Part shown: positions 1 through 8,354 of the stretch, in pieces
Position numbering within the stretch: position 1 is the first letter of the stretch
Layout: each line of letters begins with the position of its first letter
DNA from: Pirellula sp.
GTDB lineage: Bacteria > Planctomycetota > Planctomycetia > Pirellulales > Lacipirellulaceae
Reading direction: 5' to 3'
Assembly (NCBI GenBank): GCA_013822725.1
Contig: PNKX01000001.1
Location: forward strand, 124,001-188,000
DNA: 64,000 bases
Made by a program: the position numbers and the translations under genes
Notes under the pieces: generated by a model
Seen by the model: the letters and a program-made list of their open reading frames with translations, nothing else
Databases searched by the model: none
Told to the model about the DNA's origin: nothing

Positions 1-522
1 GACCATCTTGGCCTCGTAATCGACCCCCTGGCCTCCCTCCGGCTGCAGCACGCCGAGCGCCGCGAGAATCTTGGCGTTGTTCTCAGGCGAATCGTTGCGC
101 AGCTTCAACGCCTCTTCGGCGGTGACAGTCGGGGCAGGTTCGCTCGCCTTCTCCTCTCGCAAAAGCGTCATGCCATCGGCGATGCGGCCGTCGTTCCACT
201 TCATTTTGTCGAGTTCTTCGAGCGTGGGCGGAGCGAACTTTTCCAGGGCGTTGCCGAGTTCGAACGGGGCCTTCGGGTCGAGGTTGGCCACCTTCTCCAC
301 CGGCGCTTCCGTCGTTGCTGATTTTTCACCCCCGCCCTCAGTCGTCGCCGCGGGCTCTGCTGAAGGAGCTTCCGTGGCGGCAGACGCCTCTGCAGAATCG
401 GCCGCCGCCGGCTTCTCGGCCGGAGCGGCGGCCGGTTTCGACGAGCATCCAGAAGTCAGCCATAGCAGCGAGCAGGTGGGGAGGAGAAGCAGAAGGGACC
501 GGAGCGGGCTCGATGCTGGCAT
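1..522 (-). CDS. Putative lipoprotein, partial (3' end outside window)
   Basis: The reading frame is open on the minus strand from ATG at 522 to the window edge (174 codons visible). The N-terminus is a leucine-rich signal peptide ending in a lipobox-like LTSGC (cysteine near residue 26), so a lipid-anchored exported protein is likely. It is followed by a low-complexity Ala/Glu/Thr-rich linker (about residues 28-75) and then ordered sequence, with a stretch on either side of ALKLRNDSPENNAK. The visible part is not enough to name a family; a solute-binding protein or another periplasmic enzyme would fit. The next gene is divergent, 418 bases away. Plus-strand frames over it are shadows. Confidence 0.7.
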   Translation of the reverse strand, partial: MPASSPLRSLLLLLPTCSLLWLTSGCSSKPAAAPAEKPAAADSAEASAATEAPSAEPAATTEGGGEKSATTEAPVEKVANLDPKAPFELGNALEKFAPPTLEELDKMKWNDGRIADGMTLLREEKASEPAPTVTAEEALKLRNDSPENNAKILAALGVLQPEGGQGVDYEAKMV

Positions 523-723
523 GTCGTTGGACCTTACCCCCGCGGCGTCGCGGGGCTGAGGAGGATGGACAATTTGGGTCGGACGGCAAACTGGGCAAAA
601 TCACCCCGTGCTCGCCAGGGATCGTAGCCCAATTCTTCGGCGCGGGTCAATGAGAGTCGAGGGGACCACGCGCAAGCAACCCCGAGCCGCCCGCCCCGCT
701 GCTAACGCTTCCCATCCAGCACC

Positions 724-806
724 GGACATTTAGCCCCGCCCGCTTGCGGCGGGGTGGCACCCAATAAAAAAGGGCGCGCGGCCTGCGGCACGCGGCTAAA
801 TGGGCG
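724..806. repeat. Family A palindromic repeat (ATTTAGCC ... GGCTAAAT), full copy
   Basis: The left arm contains ATTTAGCC followed by a GC hairpin, and the right arm ends GGCTAAATGGGC. The centre holds an A-run. Other copies lie at 11224, 14948 and 39001, with half copies at 7886, 19276 and 37846. It lies in the 418-base divergent gap 523-940, where I see nothing else beyond the ribosome binding site of the next gene. Confidence 0.85.
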
Positions 807-940
807 ATGTGGGGTGGGTGCAATTTTGACGGGGCGACGGGCGATGTTTCCATTGCCCGTAACGGGGCTCTGGTGCTATTCTCCCCGCCCCTCGCGCTGT
901 CGATCGCTGACGGCGCTGCCGGTTGAAAAGGATTTCTCCG

Positions 941-3900
941 ATGCTGCATACGATCCGTTCGCTGCTGGCGCTCGCCACGCTGTTGCTCGCCTGGACTGCC
1001 GTTACTCCCATCGCCCACGCCGCCGACGGCGAGGCGGAGTGGATCTGGTCCCCCGCGCAGAAGCGGAACGAGATCCCCGTCGGCAGTTGCTTCTTCCGCA
1101 AGTCGTTCGAGGTTTCCAACGCCGAAGCGGCTGAGATCCACCTCACGGCGGACAACGAGTTCGAGTTGTTCGTCAACGGCAAGCCGGTCGCCAAGGGAAC
1201 CGACTGGCGGCAGCTGCAAGTTCACGACATTACCGACCTACTGCTGCCGGGCCGCAACACGATCGCCATCCGCGTCGACAACAAGGACGCCGGTTCCGCG
1301 GGCCTCGCGGCGCGGGTGATCGTCAAGCAGGTCGGCGGCACCTTCGAAGGCTTCTCGACCGACAAGTCGTGGAAGACGAGCGTCCGCGAGTTCGCCAACT
1401 GGGCCGTGCCGCAGTTCAACGACAAAGATTGGGTCGCCGCGGCCAGCTACGGTCAATTCGGCGACACGCTCCCCTGGGGCAACGAAATCGTCATCGAAGG
1501 AGTCGGCGCCCGGTTCATCGTCGACAAAGAATTTGAAGTTGAGCGGATCATGCGCGACGACGAAGTCGGTTCGCTGATTGCGATGACCTTCGACTCCCGC
1601 GGCAACATTTTCGCCTCGCAGGAAGGGGGCCACCTGAAGCTGCTCACCGACAGCGACGGCAACGGCATTCACGATAAGGCGACGACCTACTGCGATAAAA
1701 TCCAAAATGCCCAAGGACTGCTCGCCATCGGCTTGCGACTGTTCGTCGTCGGCGACGGTCCCGAAGGTATGGGCCTCTATCGACTGCGCGACGCCGATCG
1801 TAACGGCGAGGCCGACGAAATCGTCAAGCTGATGAGCTTCAAAGGCTCGAAGGGCGAACATGGCGCCCACGGCCTGCGCTTGGGACCGGACGGATTGATC
1901 TACGTCATCGTCGGCAATTTCACGCGAGCCGACGGGACGCCCACCTCGCGCAGCCCGTATCGACTCTGGTATGAAGGCGACCTCATCTTGCCGAAGTACG
2001 AAGATCCGGGGGGCCACGCCGTCGGCATCCCTTCGCCGGGCGGGACGATCTTTCGCACCGACGCCAATGGCAGCTTCGTCGAATACATCGCCGGCGGCTT
2101 GCGCAACGCCTACGACTTTGCCTTCGACCTCGACGGCGAGCTCTTCACCTACGACGCCGACATGGAATGGGACCGCGGCGCGCCCTGGTATCGACCCACG
2201 CGCGTGAACCACGTCCCTGCCGGCGCCGAGATGGGTTGGCGGAGCGGTTGGTCGAAGTGGCCTGACTATTACTTGGATAGCCTGCCGGCGGCGGTCGACA
2301 TCGGCCCCGGCTCGCCGACTGGGGTGGAGTTTTACGACCACTACGCTTACCCGGCGAAGTACCAGGGGGCGATGTTCGGTTGCGATTGGGCGACCGGCAA
2401 GATTCACGCGATCACCTTTACGCGCGACGGCGCCAGCTACATTGGCAAGAGCGAAGTCTTCCTCGAAGGCCGCCCGCTCAACGCCACCGACTGCGCCGTC
2501 GGACCAGACGGTTCGCTCTACTTCTGCACCGGCGGCCGCGGCACCGACGGCGGCGTCTACCGCGTTCGCTGCAACGTGCCGGTTGGGCCCGAAATGTCTG
2601 ACATGGGCGAAGGGATTGAGCGCGCCTTGCGCCAACCGCAGATCGACGCCGACTGGGCGCGAGCCAAGGCGGCCGGCGTGCGGCAGGCGCTCGGCGACAA
2701 ATGGGAAAGCGAACTCAACAAAGTTGCGCTGAACCCCGAACGGATTGTCCGTGAACGGGCCCGCGCGATCGATTTGCTCGTTTACTTCGGTCCGCGACCG
2801 AGCGATCAGTTGCTCACGCAGCTGTCGACCGACGTCGAGCCGGCGATTCGCGCGAAGGCGGCGCGGCTCATGTACGTCAGCGACGATCCTGGCGTGCGGG
2901 CGGCGCTTGCCAAGTGCCTGCAAGACAGCGATCCGCTGGTCCGCCGCTGTGCGTGCGAGTCGCTGATGCGTCGCGGCACGCTGCCGGCGGCCGACGATAT
3001 TCTGCCGCTCTTGGGCGATGAAGACCGCTTCACGGCGTTCGCCGCGCGGCGGGTGATCGAACAGTTGCCGGTCGAATCATGGGCCGGAGCCATCATGAAA
3101 GAAACGAAGCCGCAACCCTTCTGCGTTGGCGCCACGGCACTGGTCAACGTCGAGCGGAAACCGGCAACCTCGCAGGCGGTGATCCAGCGTTGCCTGACGA
3201 TGCTTCAAGGAGCGCCGACGGAACTTGAGCGCGCCAACCTGCTGCGGGTGATCGAATTGGCAATGTTCCATGGCAAGCTCGATGCGAAGAGCGCGCCCGC
3301 CGTCGCCGCACCACTGCTGGCGATGTACCCGACTGACGAACCAGCCGCGAATCGCGAGTTGGTGCGGCTACTGACGTTCCTGCAGGTCGATGGCGCCGCC
3401 GCGAAGTTCTCCGCCGAGTTGGCCAAGGCCGACGTGCCGGTTGAAGAGAAGCTCCACATCGCGGCCCACGCCGCTCGCTTGAATACTGGCTGGTCGACGC
3501 CCGCGAAGCTCGAACTGCTGAAATTCTACGAACAAGCCCGCACGGTGAAGGGGGGCTACAGCGTCGACAAGTACGTCGAACACTTCACCCGCGACTACCT
3601 GAAGAATCTGTCGATGGCCGAGCGGCAACATCTCATTGCTGGCGGCGACAAGTGGCCGGCCTCGGCGTTATCGACGCTCGCCAGTTTGCCGGAGAACCCC
3701 GGTCCGCAGGTCTTGGCGGCGGTTCGCGATCTCGACGGACGCATCGCGCCGAAGTGCGCCGAGAGCGATCTCTATCGCCGGCTGCGTGTCGGCGTGATCG
3801 CCGTGCTCGGCGCCAACGACGAACCGGCTTCGCAAGAATATTTGCGCACGATTTATCGCGACGAGCCGGAGTACCGCGGCCCGGTCGCGATGAGCCTCAC

Positions 3901-4705
3901 CCAACATCCGGGCGGTGAAAACTGGAAGATTCTGGTCGACGCGCTGAAGACGGTCGAAGGGCCAATGGCGCAGGAAGTCCTCACCTCACTGACGCGAGTG
4001 AACCAACGCCCTGCCGACGCGGCGACCTTCCGCGATGCGATTCTGCTGGGGCTCAAACTCGGCGACAACGGCGGCGCGGACGCGGCGAAGTTGCTCACGC
4101 ACTGGAGCGGCCAGAGCGGCAGCGATATGGCGGGATGGCAACGGTGGTATGCGGCCAAGTTCCCCGAGGCGCCGGCCGCCGAATTGCCGAGTGACGCCGG
4201 CCGCGACAAATGGAGCTACGAAGAACTGCTGACGTTCCTCAACAGCGATCAAGGCAAGCAAGGCGAGGCCGGCCGCGGGGCGCAGGTTTTCACGCAGGCG
4301 CAGTGTGCCTCATGTCACCGCGTCGGCACGAGCGGCGAAACGATGGGGCCAGACCTCACCGCAGTCTCGCGACGCTTCCAGCGGAAGGAAATCCTCGAGT
4401 CGATCGTTTACCCGTCGCACGTGATCAGCGACCAGTATGCGGCCCGCGTCGTCACCGCCGGCGGCAAGAGCTACGCGGGGTTGGTTTCGCAACAGGGCAA
4501 CGGCGACGTCACGGTACTACAGACGAACGGCCAGAAAGTCGAACTCTCGCAGGGTGAAATCGACGATATCCAACCGAGCGACGTCTCGGCGATGCCGACG
4601 GGGCTGCTCAATCCGCTGACACTGGAACAGGTGGCGGATCTATTCGCGTACCTTGGGGCTCAAGGGAGCAACGACGTCGCGAGCAGGGGCGCGGCGCCCA
4701 AGTAG
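941..4705 (+). CDS. PVC-type membrane-bound dehydrogenase / HEAT-repeat / cytochrome c protein
   Basis: An exported 1254-residue protein of the kind greatly expanded in Planctomycetota and Verrucomicrobiota. It has a signal peptide (1-28, ending HAADG), a galactose-binding-like beta domain (about 30-160), and a propeller resembling the TIGR02604 membrane-bound dehydrogenase domain (about 190-545, with GHLKLLTDSDGNG and HGLRLGPDGLIYV). HEAT-like helical repeats follow (about 555-1050), then a C-terminal cytochrome c domain with the heme site CASCH at 1122-1126 and a later Met-containing segment. Its likely role is periplasmic oxidation of sugars or other organics with electron transfer through the heme; the substrate is unknown. 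I chose ATG 941 because AAAAGGA lies 6-10 bases upstream; a TTG at 923 would add six residues. Confidence 0.93.
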   Translation: MLHTIRSLLALATLLLAWTAVTPIAHAADGEAEWIWSPAQKRNEIPVGSCFFRKSFEVSNAEAAEIHLTADNEFELFVNGKPVAKGTDWRQLQVHDITDLLLPGRNTIAIRVDNKDAGSAGLAARVIVKQVGGTFEGFSTDKSWKTSVREFANWAVPQFNDKDWVAAASYGQFGDTLPWGNEIVIEGVGARFIVDKEFEVERIMRDDEVGSLIAMTFDSRGNIFASQEGGHLKLLTDSDGNGIHDKATTYCDKIQNAQGLLAIGLRLFVVGDGPEGMGLYRLRDADRNGEADEIVKLMSFKGSKGEHGAHGLRLGPDGLIYVIVGNFTRADGTPTSRSPYRLWYEGDLILPKYEDPGGHAVGIPSPGGTIFRTDANGSFVEYIAGGLRNAYDFAFDLDGELFTYDADMEWDRGAPWYRPTRVNHVPAGAEMGWRSGWSKWPDYYLDSLPAAVDIGPGSPTGVEFYDHYAYPAKYQGAMFGCDWATGKIHAITFTRDGASYIGKSEVFLEGRPLNATDCAVGPDGSLYFCTGGRGTDGGVYRVRCNVPVGPEMSDMGEGIERALRQPQIDADWARAKAAGVRQALGDKWESELNKVALNPERIVRERARAIDLLVYFGPRPSDQLLTQLSTDVEPAIRAKAARLMYVSDDPGVRAALAKCLQDSDPLVRRCACESLMRRGTLPAADDILPLLGDEDRFTAFAARRVIEQLPVESWAGAIMKETKPQPFCVGATALVNVERKPATSQAVIQRCLTMLQGAPTELERANLLRVIELAMFHGKLDAKSAPAVAAPLLAMYPTDEPAANRELVRLLTFLQVDGAAAKFSAELAKADVPVEEKLHIAAHAARLNTGWSTPAKLELLKFYEQARTVKGGYSVDKYVEHFTRDYLKNLSMAERQHLIAGGDKWPASALSTLASLPENPGPQVLAAVRDLDGRIAPKCAESDLYRRLRVGVIAVLGANDEPASQEYLRTIYRDEPEYRGPVAMSLTQHPGGENWKILVDALKTVEGPMAQEVLTSLTRVNQRPADAATFRDAILLGLKLGDNGGADAAKLLTHWSGQSGSDMAGWQRWYAAKFPEAPAAELPSDAGRDKWSYEELLTFLNSDQGKQGEAGRGAQVFTQAQCASCHRVGTSGETMGPDLTAVSRRFQRKEILESIVYPSHVISDQYAARVVTAGGKSYAGLVSQQGNGDVTVLQTNGQKVELSQGEIDDIQPSDVSAMPTGLLNPLTLEQVADLFAYLGAQGSNDVASRGAAPK

Positions 4706-4738
4706 CGGCGCTGGATCCACCGGTATGGAGGCTCCCTC

Positions 4739-4771
4739 GGACTGGTCGCTTAAGCGACCAGTCCAATGCGG
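4739..4771. repeat. Family E perfect 26-bp palindrome, 3' of a long gene
   Basis: Positions 4739-4764 form an uninterrupted palindrome (GGACTGGTCGC and its complement), followed by AATGCGG. It lies between the convergent stops at 4705 and 4788. A second copy with one loop change lies at 59060, also just after a long plus-strand gene. It could act as a bidirectional terminator hairpin, but there is no T-run. Confidence 0.85.
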
Positions 4772-4787
4772 CTCGCCCGGGCGCACC

Positions 4788-5291
4788 TCAACCGCTCGAC
4801 ATCGCGAAGTCGGTCAGATAAACGTCGCTGATCGGCTTCGGCGTCGGCACGCGCTTGAGCCGCAGCAGCAGCAACCGGTTGACGCGCTCGAGCTTCGGAT
4901 CGGCCAAATCGTCGGGCGTCGCCGAACGCATCGCTGTGATCGCCTGATCGCGGAGCCGCCGCTTCCAATGCTCGAACTCATGGATCGTCTCGTCGGTCGT
5001 TCCCGGCGGCAGCACGACTTGAACCGCGAACCTCAAGCTCGCGATTTCGTTGTGCGTCGGACGGAAGTTGCGCAAGTTGAACTCGCCGAGATCGACCGCT
5101 CGCGGCAACGTCGGATCATGCGGCGGCAACGCCGGCTCGGCGCCGTGGCCCCCTTCCGCCGGCGCCCCATGCCCGCCGCCGCCGCTGGCGAACGCCGGGC
5201 ATTGCCAGAAGGCGGCCAGCGCGAGTATGAACAGCACGCGCAGCGAGAGCCGCGTGCGGTCGCTAAACCCTTCAAGACTAATGATGCCCAC
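4788..5291 (-). CDS. FliL-domain-like exported protein 1
   Basis: A 167-residue protein with a signal peptide (about 1-34, ending CPAFAS) and a Gly/His-rich spacer. Its fold pattern matches the C-terminal domain of flagellar FliL: VDLGEFNLRNF, a beta segment LRFAVQVVL, helices with DDLADPKLERVN, and an end strand ISDVYLTDFAM. The start is taken as GTG 5291, with GGAGG seven bases upstream; this overlaps the end of the upstream gene by 14 bases, so the two are translationally coupled. The frame stays open further upstream only inside that gene. No flagellar genes are nearby, so a flagellar role is not supported; the family assignment is from pattern, not a search. Confidence 0.75.
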   Translation of the reverse strand: MGIISLEGFSDRTRLSLRVLFILALAAFWQCPAFASGGGGHGAPAEGGHGAEPALPPHDPTLPRAVDLGEFNLRNFRPTHNEIASLRFAVQVVLPPGTTDETIHEFEHWKRRLRDQAITAMRSATPDDLADPKLERVNRLLLLRLKRVPTPKPISDVYLTDFAMSSG

Positions 5292-5814
5292 TGGCTTCCT
5301 CCTTCGCCGGCGCCGCTTCGGCATGTTCCAGCGCATCGGCGTCGAACTCGTTAAACACCAGCTGCCGCACCCGCTCTTCGCCCAACATCGGCCGCGCGAC
5401 GTCAGTCAGCCGCGCCTTGACTGCTGAGAGGCGCGGATCGGCCAATTCGTCGACGGAACTGGTCCGCACGATTGAAATGACGGCGTCGCTCATGGCGCCG
5501 CGATGGGCCTCGGCCTCGGCGGCGACGGCGGCTTCGTTGTCAGGATCGGTTTCGGCCGTCAGTTCGAACTGCAGCCGCATCCAGAAGGCTTCGTCGGGAG
5601 CACTTTCCGGCGCCGCGTCGGTCGGTTGCTGGGTTGCGGCGATCGGTATATCGAACTTCCCAAGCGAGACGTAGGACGCCGTCTCCAGCGGCACGTCGAA
5701 CTCGATCTCTTCGAGAAAGTCGACAAGCTTGGGGCCTTCCGCCTTGCTGCAGCCGAGCGCCGCCAGCAGCGCAAGCGCTGTCAGCGGCAAATGATGAAGC
5801 TTGATGGCGAACAT
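5278..5814 (-). CDS. FliL-domain-like lipoprotein 2
   Basis: A 178-residue protein whose N-terminus ends in a lipobox LGCS (Cys about 22), so it is a likely lipid-anchored exported protein. It has the same plan as its downstream neighbour: a strand YVSLGKFDIPI, a second strand FWMRLQFELTAE, helices with VDELADPRLSAVK and a closing strand VRQLVFNEFDADA. The C-terminus is Ala/Glu-rich and ends GHH. It forms a two-gene unit with the 4788-5291 gene (14-base overlap). The role is unknown; paralogy to the two adjacent genes suggests a small envelope module. Confidence 0.75.
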   Translation of the reverse strand: MFAIKLHHLPLTALALLAALGCSKAEGPKLVDFLEEIEFDVPLETASYVSLGKFDIPIAATQQPTDAAPESAPDEAFWMRLQFELTAETDPDNEAAVAAEAEAHRGAMSDAVISIVRTSSVDELADPRLSAVKARLTDVARPMLGEERVRQLVFNEFDADALEHAEAAPAKEEASGHH

Positions 5815-6050
5815 GGCGGAACAGGTGCGGGTCGCGACGGAACAATCGTTACAACGAAAGCCTACGTCACAAACGCCTGCCCGGACGGCGCACTAGACTT
5901 GTTCTTGCCGAAGGGTCTAGGCGACGCCTCGGAATCACACCATCTGGTCCCTTCCCCTTGAGGGGGAGGGAGCCACAGGATTTAGACTGACGCCGCAGGT
6001 AGCGATAACAGCGACTACAACGACGGCGACGCTCAAGCCCCTCACTAGCA

Positions 6051-6485
6051 ATGACCTCCGCTACACGAGCTTTGATTGCCACGCTAACGCTGCTCCCGTT
6101 CGCCGGCTGCTACGACACGGCCGCGCTGCTGAAGGCGCGTCAAGACTCGCGCGATCTGATCCAAATGGACGAGGTCGATCTCGGCGCCTATCGAATTACC
6201 CTTCCCCACACGTTGGGCGAGGCGACCGACAACCTGATCGACTTCCATGTCTTCGGCCAAGTCAGCCGCGGCGACCGACAGGCGATCGACGACGCCCTGC
6301 GGATGCGCGGCGCCGAACTGCGCGCCAAGATGCTCGTCGAAGTTCGCGCCATGGATCCGCGCACGTTTGAAGAAGCCAAGCTGACGAAGCTTCGCCAGTC
6401 AATTGCCGAGGTGATTAACGACACGATCGGCCGCCGCGTCGTGAAGCACGTCGGCTTCTACCGTTTCTCGTTCAACACGATCTAG
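6051..6485 (+). CDS. FliL-domain-like lipoprotein 3
   Basis: A 144-residue protein with an N-terminal hydrophobic segment and lipobox PFAGC (Cys about 20). MDEVDLGAYRITLP, a hydrophobic strand IDFHVFGQV, helices with RTFEEAKLTKLRQ and the closing strand VKHVGFYRFSF repeat the layout of the two minus-strand proteins. It is divergently placed, 236 bases from them. No convincing Shine-Dalgarno sequence precedes ATG 6051. Its end overlaps the stop of the convergent LRR gene by four bases. The function is unknown. Confidence 0.72.
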   Translation: MTSATRALIATLTLLPFAGCYDTAALLKARQDSRDLIQMDEVDLGAYRITLPHTLGEATDNLIDFHVFGQVSRGDRQAIDDALRMRGAELRAKMLVEVRAMDPRTFEEAKLTKLRQSIAEVINDTIGRRVVKHVGFYRFSFNTI

Positions 6486-7681
6486 CGGACGATCTTGATC
6501 CCAGGGATCGCCGCCTTCAATTCTTCCGCCCCCGCGTCGGTCGCCGGGGTCTGCGAGATCTGCAGCGTCTTCAGCTTCTTAAGGCCAACGAGTTTCTTGA
6601 GCCCTGCGTCGCTCACCATTGTGTTGTCGAGGTTCAGAAACTCCAACGCTTCCATCTTCGCGACGTGATCCATCGCGTCGTCGTTGGCGCGGGTCGCCCA
6701 GAGATCAAGGTAGACGAGCTTCGGCAGTTCTGTGAGATGCGCCAAGCCGGCGTTCTCGACGCCCGTTTCGCTCAGGTCGAGCTTAAACAACTCCGGCATG
6801 CCGGCGAGGTACTGCAGCGTGTCGTCGGTGACCCATGTGCCGCGGAGCACCAACTGCTTCATCTTCGTGAGCCCCTTCAGGTGCTCGGTGCCGTAGTCGG
6901 TGATCGTCGTGCGGAGCAGATTGAGGTCGTCGAGATCCTTCAGGCCAGCGAGGTGGACCATGCCGTCGTCGCTCAGCTTAGCGTCTTCGAGATGCAGGCC
7001 CTTGAGCTTCGTCAGCTTGGCGAGACTGGCGACGCCGGCATCGGTGATCGACGGGCTGCGGAACTTGACCGCGGCGAGGGTCCCCATTTGGCCGATCTGA
7101 TCGCACGCCTTGTCGGCCAGCGTGCAGCCGCGCAGGTCGAGCAGCCGCAGTTTTTTTAGCGGCGCGAGTGCGACCACCCCTTCGTCGGTCACCTTCGTGT
7201 AGGGGAGCATCAAGTGCGTCAGCTCCGGCATCTCGGCAATCGTCGCCATTCCTTCGTTGGTGAGTTCCGCCGAGCGCTGGAGATTGAGTTGGCGGAGCGC
7301 CTTGAGCAGCTTCAGCTTTGGCAGTCCTTCGTTCGTGACGGCGGTGTTGCGGAGCGTCAGGCTTTTCAGCTTCGACAGGCCAGCGAGCGAGTCGAGCGTC
7401 GCATCATCGATGTCGGTCCCCCAGAGGACGAGGGTTTCCAGCGAGCCCAGCTTGCCGATCTCGGCCACGTCGGCTGGCAACGTCGGGCGATTCTCGAGAT
7501 CAATCGCGATGATCTCGCCAGCCGGATTCTTTTGGATCTTCGCCTGCAGTTCCACGAGGCGTTCCTCGATCCCGGCAGCAAACGCCGGCGCGGCGAGAGC
7601 GAGCAGAACCAATAGCGTCCCCCAGCGGCTTGCGGCGCGAAACGAAGCGGAAAGCAAGCGGCACGATGCAAAGCGAGTCAC
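6482..7681 (-). CDS. Leucine-rich-repeat exported protein
   Basis: A 399-residue protein with a signal peptide (about 1-35, ending APAFAAG) followed by about a dozen leucine-rich repeats of roughly 24 residues, with the recurrent phrase TDxGxxxLxxLxxLxxLxL (for example VTDEGVVALAPLKKLRLLDL). This is the bacterial cysteine-containing-like LRR type common in planctomycetes, generally a protein-interaction scaffold. I chose GTG 7681 because GGGAG lies about nine bases upstream and the signal peptide then sits at the N-terminus; a GTG at 7768 would add 29 residues. It is convergent with the FliL-like gene (4-base overlap). Confidence 0.85.
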   Translation of the reverse strand: MTRFASCRLLSASFRAASRWGTLLVLLALAAPAFAAGIEERLVELQAKIQKNPAGEIIAIDLENRPTLPADVAEIGKLGSLETLVLWGTDIDDATLDSLAGLSKLKSLTLRNTAVTNEGLPKLKLLKALRQLNLQRSAELTNEGMATIAEMPELTHLMLPYTKVTDEGVVALAPLKKLRLLDLRGCTLADKACDQIGQMGTLAAVKFRSPSITDAGVASLAKLTKLKGLHLEDAKLSDDGMVHLAGLKDLDDLNLLRTTITDYGTEHLKGLTKMKQLVLRGTWVTDDTLQYLAGMPELFKLDLSETGVENAGLAHLTELPKLVYLDLWATRANDDAMDHVAKMEALEFLNLDNTMVSDAGLKKLVGLKKLKTLQISQTPATDAGAEELKAAIPGIKIVR

Positions 7682-7885
7682 GTCGATGGTCTCCCACGCA
7701 GTTGGAATATCAGGTCGGCCGCCGCGAGGCATCTGGGGGAATGCGTCGACTAGCCACTGGCGAAGCACTCAGTCTAGCCTGCTCGATTACGGGCCGACAA
7801 CTCGCGCCGCGCGGCGGCATGCTCGACGTTCACCAAGTCGCCCTCCTTGAATCGGCCGAGAAACGTTACCGGCGCACCATCTCGT

Positions 7886-7917
7886 AGCGACCATTTAGCC
7901 GCAGGGCTTCCCCGCGA
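7886..7917. repeat. Family A repeat, half copy
   Basis: Contains CCATTTAGCCGCAGGG and the adjoining GC hairpin, without the matching GGCTAAAT arm. It lies in the 673-base gap 7682-8354, where I see no convincing gene; a 68-codon minus-strand frame (7774-7980) runs through it but has no ribosome binding site. Confidence 0.7.
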
Positions 7918-8354
7918 CGCAGATCGAATCGCTTGCGCAAAGAACGCCAGCGCATCGTTTTTTTGCGTCGGCGTTTCCATCGAATGCGGGTCAATCGCTG
8001 GGGTGTACGACTTCTGGAGCGTTACATGGCCTCGTCAAAGCCGGGAAATGCCTGCCCGAAACGGCAGCGCTAAGGTCGAGGCGACGCATTTCGGCAAAGG
8101 TTCGGCCGCCAAAAGCGGGCGGCTTTCGCCTCCCTGGCGCGTTGCCAGCCGACTTCCCCTCAGCTAAATTCAAGGTTCGCTCCGGCGCCGGTCTACTTCT
8201 CTGACCGAGGCGCATACCCCACGGCGCGAACGGCGACCATCGTTTTGTAACGGCGGCTCTGGCGAACGTTGCTTCCGCAGGATCATCCATCGGTTGCACG
8301 GCTCGCATCGAGCGTGCTCCCACCAGCGCACTATCTCTCCAGGGGCATTCAAAA

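Noticed and set aside
1238..2923. 561-codon minus-strand frame
   Set aside because: A compositional shadow of the cytochrome c/HEAT gene on the other strand; Arg/Val/Ala-rich with no family.
4788..6485. Flagellar operon
   Set aside because: FliL-like pattern only; no fliM, fliN, flagellin or motor gene in the window.
7774..7980. 68-codon minus-strand frame as a gene
   Set aside because: No ribosome binding site, no recognisable family, and it runs through a half family A repeat.
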